Shown: in pieces, positions 1-4,400 of the stretch
Layout: each line of letters opens with the position of its first letter
How positions within the stretch are numbered: position 1 is the first letter of the stretch
Origin: JAVVUQ01 sp036653075
GTDB lineage: Bacteria; Bacillota; Clostridia; Christensenellales; CAG-314
Direction of reading: 5' to 3'
Length of the DNA stretch: 16,675 nt
Assembly (NCBI GenBank): GCA_036653075.1
Contig: JAVVUQ010000027.1
Coordinates: forward strand, 1 to 16,675
Position numbers and translations under genes: made by a program
Notes under the pieces: generated by a model
What the model was told of the DNA's origin: nothing
Seen by the model: the letters and a program-made list of their open reading frames with translations, nothing else
Databases searched by the model: none

Positions 1-446
1 AACAACACATTCGCTAATTCGCCTGTGGTGTTTAGATAAAGTTTGCCCGGAACTATTTCTTCTATCGAGCCGCCTACTGTCGCCGCATTCACTGAATTGA
101 GCTTTGAACTTACCAAAGCTTCGCCTTTGTCTATTTCAATTTTTCCTTCAGCTTGATTGTACCAAAATGTCGATGTTTTACTCTTTGGATTGAATGTATA
201 ATTCTTTTCGCCACTGCTCACTATTGCTCGCACTTCTGGCGCTTCAAGTAACTTCATATCTATATTGTTTTCTGCGCAATACATTGCAAGCACTGTATTC
301 ATATTCTTTGCGTCTGACTGGTCGTTACTAAATTTTGCTTTCTCTATTGCGTTTGTAACCGTCGGTATTATGACTGCCGCCAAAATTCCTATAATTACGA
401 TTACTATCATAAGCTCTACTAACGTAAAGCCTTTTCTCTTTTTCAT
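1..446 (-). CDS. Type IV prepilin-like protein (pseudopilin family), 3' end beyond window
   Basis: The first 148 codons are visible; the gene runs off the left edge. The N-terminus MKKRKG/FTLVE is a class III prepilin signal: a short basic leader, Gly6 for the prepilin peptidase, Phe7 to be N-methylated, and Glu11 (mature Glu5) for subunit packing. A hydrophobic helix of about 20 residues follows (residues 12-31, ending IIP), the usual pilin spine and membrane anchor. The rest is a soluble domain with a FWYNQAEGKIEI strand, a pattern I associate with short prepilin-like proteins of gut Clostridia. An AGGAGG lies 6 nt upstream of the ATG, which fixes the start. Expected role: subunit of a type IV pilus or related secretion/competence pseudopilus, assembled at the membrane; major versus minor pilin cannot be told. 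It lies downstream of a candidate invertible promoter segment and a tyrosine recombinase. Confidence 0.88.
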   Translation of the reverse strand, partial: MKKRKGFTLVELMIVIVIIGILAAVIIPTVTNAIEKAKFSNDQSDAKNMNTVLAMYCAENNIDMKLLEAPEVRAIVSSGEKNYTFNPKSKTSTFWYNQAEGKIEIDKGEALVSSKLNSVNAATVGGSIEEIVPGKLYLNTTGELANVL

Positions 447-452
447 CTTTAT

Positions 453-458
453 CCTCCT
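453..458 (-). promoter_or_regulatory. Ribosome-binding site of the prepilin gene
   Basis: A perfect AGGAGG on the minus strand, 6 nt before the ATG at 446. It fixes the translation start directly at the MKKRKGFTLVE leader. Confidence 0.85.
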
Positions 459-540
459 ACGTTTCTTTTCCTTTTACCCCATAATTGATTATATGTATTA
501 TTATCAAATGTTTTTTCCTTTACGCAGCCAAAACGTCATC

Positions 541-577
541 ATTTGAAATGACAATCGTCATCAATAATGGTTCAAAT
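541..577 (-). promoter_or_regulatory. Leader hairpin upstream of the prepilin gene
   Basis: The minus strand has nested inverted repeats: an inner stem ATGAC/GTCAT (loop GATT) and an outer stem ATTTGAA/TTCAAAT, with a one-sided 9-nt bulge. No T-run follows, so it is not an intrinsic terminator. It lies in the 5' leader of the pilin mRNA for either candidate promoter and could affect stability or translation. I see no match to known c-di-GMP riboswitch cores. The function is unknown. Confidence 0.4.
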
Positions 578-594
578 CTTTTTTGTGATTTAAT

Positions 595-622
595 ATTATA
601 AACAATCAACTTTTGTCATCAA
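595..622 (-). promoter_or_regulatory. Candidate proximal promoter of the prepilin gene
   Basis: TTGATG (617..622) and TATAAT (595..600) are separated by 16 bp and read leftward toward the prepilin gene, with a predicted leader of about 140 nt. The -10 is consensus and the -35 matches 4 of 6. In DNA this AT-rich such matches arise easily by chance. If active, it would give basal expression independent of the upstream invertible segment. Confidence 0.35.
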
Positions 623-732
623 TACCGCTTCATCAACATAATATTTCCATTTTTTAATTGAAATCAAGCGCTTACCCTATATTAATGTACTACAATTCAG
701 TACCCGTTACGTACGCACCCCATTGCGCCGAA

Positions 733-748
733 TATAATATTAGGTACC
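733..748 (+). repeat. Left inverted repeat of a candidate invertible segment
   Basis: The 16-mer TATAATATTAGGTACC is the exact reverse complement of 929..944. The inner arm TAGGTAC and the AT spacer are identical in both copies. The outer arm here (GCGCCGA, 725..731) keeps only 4 of the 7 bases of the outer arm at the other site (GTACCTA). That layout, two arms around a short spacer with the outer arm less conserved, is typical of a tyrosine-recombinase core site. Confidence 0.7.
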
Positions 749-768
749 AAAATTGTATAAAAATAACC

Positions 769-797
769 ATTATGCAACAAATATATATAATAATCAA
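769..797 (-). promoter_or_regulatory. Weaker leftward promoter candidate inside the invertible segment
   Basis: TTGATT (792..797), a 17-bp spacer and CATAAT (769..774) point toward the prepilin gene in the present orientation. The -35 matches 4 of 6 and the -10 matches 5 of 6. It is weaker than the rightward promoter in the same segment. If real, the two orientations would differ in promoter strength and not be strictly on/off. Confidence 0.25.
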
Positions 798-887
798 TAA
801 TTTTATCTAATTACATATAAAAAAAGTGTTATATTCTTTGATTGCATCGACTATTAAGGATTAATTAATTTTTTTCTTATTATTTAG

Positions 888-916
888 TTGACTTTTTTCG
901 TATAGTATGATATAGT
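888..916 (+). promoter_or_regulatory. Sigma-A-type promoter inside the invertible segment, facing right
   Basis: TTGACT (888..893), a spacer of exactly 17 bp and TATAGT (911..916) each match 5 of 6 consensus bases. The predicted start near 923 is only a few bases before the right inverted repeat. No plus-strand gene lies downstream: the transcript would meet the hairpin at 930..952 and a run of T almost at once. A good promoter with nothing to express in this orientation is what an 'off' inverton looks like. Confidence 0.6.
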
Positions 917-928
917 GAAAAAATAAAA

Positions 929-944
929 GGTACCTAATATTATA
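929..944 (-). repeat. Right inverted repeat of a candidate invertible segment
   Basis: GGTACCTAATATTATA is the exact reverse complement of 733..748. It overlaps a dyad, GTACCTA at 930..936 and TAGGTAC at 946..952, separated by 9 bp. Here both recombinase-type arms are well conserved, unlike the left site. Confidence 0.7.
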
Positions 945-952
945 ATAGGTAC
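930..952. terminator. Bidirectional hairpin with T-tracts at the right border of the switch
   Basis: A perfect 7-bp stem GTACCTA/TAGGTAC with a 9-nt loop. Reading right it is followed by TCTTTTTT; reading left by CTTTTATTTTTT. It can therefore stop the rightward promoter at 888..916 and also transcription coming leftward from the recombinase gene. The right T-tract (955..960) lies outside the inverted repeats and is fixed. The left one (918..928) lies inside and would move away on inversion. The stem is short, so efficiency is uncertain. Confidence 0.5.
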
Positions 953-953
953 T

Positions 954-1273
954 CTTTTTTGTTTGTTTTTTATGAATAATTATACGTTAATTCGTTGAAT
1001 TTATCAATTTTATAATATGTTTTTTAAACTAAAATTTAAGTTAATATATCAATTTTCTTATAATTGCCAATGATTTTATTAATATTAGTGAAATCCTCAT
1101 AGAATCTTGATTCTTGATTAAAATTCTACTTTTGTATTCATTTTAATTAAAACGCTCTGTTTCTCTACGCTTTCTTTTTTACCTTTTGGGTTTTTAATTT
1201 TATATTTTTTCCTTGCCGCTTCCATAATCAATTTTCTAATATGTTGACAATATACTACTGCTAATTTTTACTG
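954..1273. other. AT-rich gap downstream of the recombinase gene
   Basis: No convincing gene. On the minus strand, in the same frame as the recombinase and just after its stop codon, an open stretch runs to a TAA at 1118..1120. It contains a 35-codon ORF from an ATG at 1225 (begins MEAARKKYKIKN, very basic) with no Shine-Dalgarno. It could be a decayed remnant or chance. Nothing else is recognisable here. Confidence 0.3.
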
Positions 1274-2224
1274 TTAATTTGTTGTTACTCGACACGCTCG
1301 ATTAATCATCTTACGTTTTGTTTCTTCCATACTATGAACGTATCTGTCTAAGGTTACTCCCGGACTTTTGTGTCCTAATATCTCGCTCAACGTTTTTATG
1401 TCCATTCCGCTTTCTAACGCTCGTGTTGCAAATGTGTGTCTTAAACTATGAAAACTTAAGTTCGATACATTCGCTATCTTTTCTATCGTTTTTAATCTGC
1501 TTTGGTACCCTCTCGTTGTTATACTTGTTCCGTCTTCATTGCTCACAACAAACTTTGATTTGCTTGATTTTTTTGTTATTTTAAGTAATATAACTATATT
1601 CTCTGGTAGTGGTATCGTCCTATTTGAATGATGCGTCTTTGGAGCGGTTGTATAATAATTTTCGTATTTGCCATTTTCTAATTTTATTCTCGCCACAGTG
1701 CTATTTATCGTCAATGTTTTATTTCGTAAATCTACGTTCTCCCATCTCAATGATAATACCTCTCCCAATCTTATACCTATATATAAACATATCATTATTC
1801 CTATATCGGCTATTTTATTGCGTAATGTTATAACTTCCACTATTCGCCGTTGTTCTTTTACTGTAAATGCCTTTACTTCTTTTTCGGTTCGTTTCGGCCT
1901 CTGTATCTTCATACACGCATTGCTATCAATAATCCCAGCATCTTCCGCTCTTGCAATAGCGTTTTTTATTACTGTTACTATTAGATTTATGGTGTTTGCC
2001 GCAAGCGGCTTTCTGTTTATTATATTTCCATTTTTAAGCAATTCAAATATGAATTTCTGCACTTGAAAACTATCTAATCCATTCAATGTTGTATTTCCTA
2101 ATTCTGATTCAGCTACATGATCTCTGATTATTTCTTTATACCTGATATACGTTTTTAGTTTGACGTTGTTTTTGCAATAAAACTCAAGCCATTGCTCCAT
2201 CCAATCCTTTAATAAATACTCCAT
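1274..2224 (-). CDS. Tyrosine recombinase / site-specific integrase, 316 aa
   Basis: DNA strand-exchange enzyme of the lambda-integrase/Xer superfamily. Residues 1-100 form a SAM-like core-binding domain (starts MEYLLKDWMEQWLEFY); residues 115-305 form the catalytic domain. All six active-site residues are visible: Arg152 (GIRLGE), Lys196 (TAPKT), His259 and Arg262 (HSLRHTF), His285 (LGHKS) and the nucleophile Tyr295 (DRYVHS). I place the start at 2224 because AGGAG lies 7 nt upstream; an in-frame ATG at 2245 would add seven residues overlapping that site. There is no N-terminal arm-binding domain like that of Tn916 or lambda integrase, so the size fits Xer/FimB/RecV-type enzymes acting on simple paired sites. 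Neighbours are the tuf terminator on one side and an inverted-repeat-flanked promoter plus prepilin gene on the other, which suggests a DNA invertase. An integrase of a larger element extending leftward is the alternative. Confidence 0.92.
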   Translation of the reverse strand: MEYLLKDWMEQWLEFYCKNNVKLKTYIRYKEIIRDHVAESELGNTTLNGLDSFQVQKFIFELLKNGNIINRKPLAANTINLIVTVIKNAIARAEDAGIIDSNACMKIQRPKRTEKEVKAFTVKEQRRIVEVITLRNKIADIGIMICLYIGIRLGEVLSLRWENVDLRNKTLTINSTVARIKLENGKYENYYTTAPKTHHSNRTIPLPENIVILLKITKKSSKSKFVVSNEDGTSITTRGYQSRLKTIEKIANVSNLSFHSLRHTFATRALESGMDIKTLSEILGHKSPGVTLDRYVHSMEETKRKMINRACRVTTN

Positions 2225-2231
2225 TTTAATG

Positions 2232-2236
2232 CTCCT
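2232..2236 (-). promoter_or_regulatory. Ribosome-binding site deciding the recombinase start
   Basis: AGGAG on the minus strand, 7 nt before the ATG at 2224. It favours the internal start over the longer in-frame start at 2245, whose first codons would overlap this site. Confidence 0.7.
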
Positions 2237-2258
2237 TAAAATCAATAATCCCTTTTAT

Positions 2259-2264
2259 ATTATA
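2259..2264 (-). promoter_or_regulatory. Candidate -10 element of the recombinase promoter
   Basis: Consensus TATAAT, 23 bp upstream of the recombinase Shine-Dalgarno. No good -35 hexamer sits at 16-18 bp, so any promoter here would be weak or need an activator. It would give a leader of only about 30 nt. Confidence 0.3.
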
Positions 2265-2282
2265 ATCTTAATTACCCCTTTT

Positions 2283-2387
2283 CTATTCTTTATTTTTAAT
2301 GCTCTTATCAAAACTATGCAATCGAATTATTATTCTACTATTGAATTTATCTAATTTAAAATTAACCCTTCTTACGCTATTTATCAC
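2283..2387 (-). CDS. Possible 34-aa basic peptide or remnant upstream of the recombinase
   Basis: An open frame of 34 codons starts at a GTG (2385..2387) and ends at TAG (2283..2285), beginning MINSVRRVNFKLD, rich in Lys and Arg. The sequence AAGGAGGTGAT (2383..2393) is complementary to the 16S rRNA 3' end over 11 bases, but it overlaps the GTG, too close for normal initiation, and no ATG or TTG follows at a usual distance. Excisionase or regulator genes often occupy this place before integrases, so it may be a remnant of one. It could equally be chance. Confidence 0.2.
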   Translation of the reverse strand: MINSVRRVNFKLDKFNSRIIIRLHSFDKSIKNKE

Positions 2388-2459
2388 CTCCTTACTTAAA
2401 TTTTAAGTTAAAATATACCTATATTTCATATATAATATTAAAAACAATTATATACATTA

Positions 2460-2587
2460 AATTAAAAACTATCCTTTTACATACTAATTAAAAACTATCT
2501 TCTTTACATAAATTCATAAACTATCTTTTTACATAAATTCATAAACTGTCTTTTTTACCTAAATTCATAAACTATCTTTTTACATAT
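2460..2587. repeat. Five tandem AT-rich repeats of 25-26 bp
   Basis: Five head-to-tail copies at 2460..2485, 2486..2510, 2511..2535, 2536..2561 and 2562..2587. The shared pattern is AATTCATAAACTATC followed by a T-run and TACATA; the first two copies have AATTAAAAACT at the start. A degenerate sixth copy may follow. There are no unique spacers, so it is not a CRISPR array. It sits between the tuf terminator and the recombinase gene. It could be a binding array for a regulator or recombination protein, or a simple variable-number repeat. The flanks 2588..2649 and 2394..2459 hold nothing recognisable. Confidence 0.85.
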
Positions 2588-2649
2588 AAATTAAACTAAT
2601 ATCACATACAAATATACATTTTATATTTTTGTTGATGCTTGTTGATTAT

Positions 2650-2682
2650 AAAAAACTGCTTCGGCTTACGCCGAAGCAGTTT
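2650..2682 (-). terminator. Intrinsic terminator of the str operon, after tuf
   Basis: On the minus strand a perfect 13-bp stem (AAACTGCTTCGGC/GCCGAAGCAGTTT) with a GTAA loop is followed by TTTTTT. It starts 100 nt after the tuf stop codon. It is the only GC-rich perfect stem with a T-run in the window and marks the end of the core-gene block; accessory DNA begins beyond it. The 2683..2782 stretch before it is an untranslated tail. Confidence 0.95.
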
Positions 2683-2782
2683 GTCTCAATATTCTTTTTG
2701 CAATGGTTAAAGCAAATATTGCGTCACTTTTTCTAAATTTCTATACTTTCGTATATTATTATGATTGCAAAACTAATTTATT

Positions 2783-3991
2783 TTAGAGTTGTACTTTTGA
2801 TACAACGCCTGAGCCAACTGTTCTGCCGCCTTCACGAATAGCAAAACGCAAGCCTTCTTCTATTGCGATTGGGGTAATCAATTTAACTGTGATTTTTGTA
2901 TGATCGCCTGGCATTACCATTTCTACGCCTTTTTCTAATTCAATACTTCCTGTAACGTCTGTTGTACGGAAATAGAATTGTGGACGATAGCCATTAAAGA
3001 ATGCGCTATGACGTCCGCCTTCTTCTTTCGTTAAAACGTATACTTGAGCTTCAAAGTCTTTATGTGGTTTAATTGAACCTGGCTTAGCCAAAACTTGTCC
3101 ACGTTCAACGTCTGTTCTTTGAATACCACGTAGTAAAGCGCCTATATTATCACCAGCTTGAGCAAAGTCCAAAAGTTTTCTGAACATTTCTACGCCTGTT
3201 ACAACTGATTTCTTAACTTCGTCTTCAAGTCCAACTATTTCTACTGGATCTAACGGTTTAATGATTCCTCTTTCTACTCTGCCTGTTGCAACTGTGCCAC
3301 GTCCTGTGATTGTGAACACGTCTTCTACTGGCATTAAGAAAGGTTTATCTTTATCACGTTCTGGAGTTGGAATATAACTATCTACTGCAGCCATTAATTC
3401 TTTTATGCAATCGAATTCTGGGCTATCTATTGGTTTGCCTGCTGTTGCAGCGTCCATAGCAACCTTAGCTGATCCTTTTACAATTGGTGTTGTGTCGCCT
3501 GGGAAATCATATTTCGATAATAAATCTCTAACTTCCATTTCAACAAGTTCCAATAACTCTGGATCGTCTACTAAGTCTACTTTATTCATAAATACTACGA
3601 TATATGGAACGCCTACCTGACGCGCAAGCAAGATATGTTCACGAGTTTGTGGCATTGGACCGTCTGCTGCTGATACTACTAAGATTGCGCCGTCCATTTG
3701 AGCTGCGCCTGTTATCATATTTTTAACATAGTCCGCGTGTCCTGGGCAATCTACGTGCGCATAGTGACGTGTTTCTGTTTGATACTCAACGTGTGCTGTG
3801 TTTATTGTAATTCCTCTTGCTTTTTCTTCTGGAGCTTTATCTATTTCGTCATATTTCATAACTTGAGCTCCGCCTTGCATTGCCATAACCATTGTAATAG
3901 CTGCTGTCAATGTGGTTTTGCCGTGGTCCACGTGGCCTATTGTGCCAATATTTACGTGTGGCTTACTTCTGTCAAATTTAGCTTTTGCCAT
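2783..3991 (-). CDS. tuf: Translation elongation factor Tu, 402 aa
   Basis: GTPase that delivers aminoacyl-tRNA to the ribosomal A site. G domain: G1 GHVDHGKT (19-26), G2 RGITI (59-63), G3 DCPGH (81-85), G4 NKVD (136-139) and G5 SAK (174-176). Domains 2 and 3 follow, with the conserved GRGTVATGRVERG and RPQFYFRTTDVTG segments. A perfect AGGAGG lies 11 nt before the ATG. The protein is about seven residues longer than the E. coli form; the extra length lies just after G5 (177-192), where the usual SALKALEGD is replaced by SAKVAMDAATAGKP. It is the last gene of the str block and is separated from fusA by 409 bp, so it probably also has its own promoter. Identification is certain. Confidence 0.98.
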   Translation of the reverse strand: MAKAKFDRSKPHVNIGTIGHVDHGKTTLTAAITMVMAMQGGAQVMKYDEIDKAPEEKARGITINTAHVEYQTETRHYAHVDCPGHADYVKNMITGAAQMDGAILVVSAADGPMPQTREHILLARQVGVPYIVVFMNKVDLVDDPELLELVEMEVRDLLSKYDFPGDTTPIVKGSAKVAMDAATAGKPIDSPEFDCIKELMAAVDSYIPTPERDKDKPFLMPVEDVFTITGRGTVATGRVERGIIKPLDPVEIVGLEDEVKKSVVTGVEMFRKLLDFAQAGDNIGALLRGIQRTDVERGQVLAKPGSIKPHKDFEAQVYVLTKEEGGRHSAFFNGYRPQFYFRTTDVTGSIELEKGVEMVMPGDHTKITVKLITPIAIEEGLRFAIREGGRTVGSGVVSKVQL

Positions 3992-4400
3992 TTTGTAATT
4001 ATCCTCCTAAAGATAATGGTATTTATTTAATTAATTCAATTAATATAAATAATCTAATTTTAAAACATCTATTTACGTCATAATCAAGCATATTCTTCAA
4101 TATTCTTATATTTCCTATTCTTGACAAATTTCATATCGTAAACAACGTTCAAAAGTATTTTAACATACTTTTTAAATTTTGACTACTTTTTTAACGCACT
4201 TTTGCGTCTGTTCATTATTTTCTTTATTATAACTTATCGTTACAAAGTCTTTTAATATTAAAATAAGTATAAATACCTATTCGTTTTTAATTTTATATAT
4301 TATTTCCTATTTAATAACGCTTTAAAACATTAAATAAAACTATCTATTCATTATTCAAACATTTTGCGTATTAAGTATTAAAATTAAAATATAACCATTT
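3992..4400 (-). promoter_or_regulatory. fusA-tuf intergenic region with candidate tuf promoters
   Basis: A 409-bp gap without genes. Two leftward promoter candidates: an extended -10 TGTTAAAAT (4157..4165) with TAGTCA at 4180..4185 (17-bp spacer), and TATAAT (4226..4231) with a poor -35. Small hairpins are visible on the minus strand: ACGCA/TGCGT (4194..4207), an 8-bp AT stem around the extended -10 (AAAAGTAT/ATACTTTT), and TATTTAAT/ATTAAATA (4308..4336). None has a following T-run, so I see no fusA terminator. AGGAGG of tuf is at 4003..4008. Separate tuf transcription plus read-through from fusA seems likely. Confidence 0.4.

Larger units (their letters stand above)
733..944. other. Candidate invertible promoter segment (phase-variation switch)
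   Basis: Perfect 16-bp inverted repeats bound 180 bp of non-coding DNA that contains an outward promoter (888..916). A tyrosine recombinase gene lies about 330 bp to the right and a prepilin gene about 290 bp to the left. As drawn, the promoter points right, away from the prepilin gene, into a hairpin with a T-tract. After inversion it would point left, with a predicted start mapping near 754 and a leader of about 308 nt to the prepilin ATG. Invertible promoters of this design (fimS with FimB/FimE, the RecV switches of Clostridioides difficile) are known to control surface structures. Inversion itself is inferred. Confidence 0.6.

Noticed and set aside
447..732. c-di-GMP riboswitch in the prepilin leader
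   Set aside because: I looked for the conserved cores known upstream of some clostridial pilin genes and saw no match. A covariance-model search would settle it.
733..944. MITE-like transposable element with 16-bp terminal inverted repeats
   Set aside because: No target-site duplication is visible at the borders, the segment contains a positioned promoter, and the neighbouring recombinase is of the tyrosine type, not a transposase. A genome-wide copy count would reopen this.
929..960. T-box or other riboswitch, suggested by GGTACC followed by a hairpin and T-run
   Set aside because: There is no upstream specifier stem, no AGGGTGGTACCGCG-type box, and no downstream gene on that strand. The motif is explained by the recombination-site dyad.
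1118..1225. A 35-codon basic ORF downstream of the recombinase
   Set aside because: No Shine-Dalgarno, low-complexity Lys-rich product and no recognisable motif; kept only as a remark in the gap annotation.
1033..2412. TTTAAGTTAA direct repeats on both sides of the recombinase gene as attachment sites
   Set aside because: Only 10 bp, entirely low-complexity apart from one G, and expected by chance in DNA this AT-rich.
2460..2587. CRISPR array
   Set aside because: The repeats are directly adjacent with no unique spacers, the units are degenerate at the ends, and no cas gene is nearby.
4308..4336. AT-rich stem after fusA as a terminator
   Set aside because: An 8-bp stem of A/T pairs only, with a 13-nt loop and no T-run; too weak to call.
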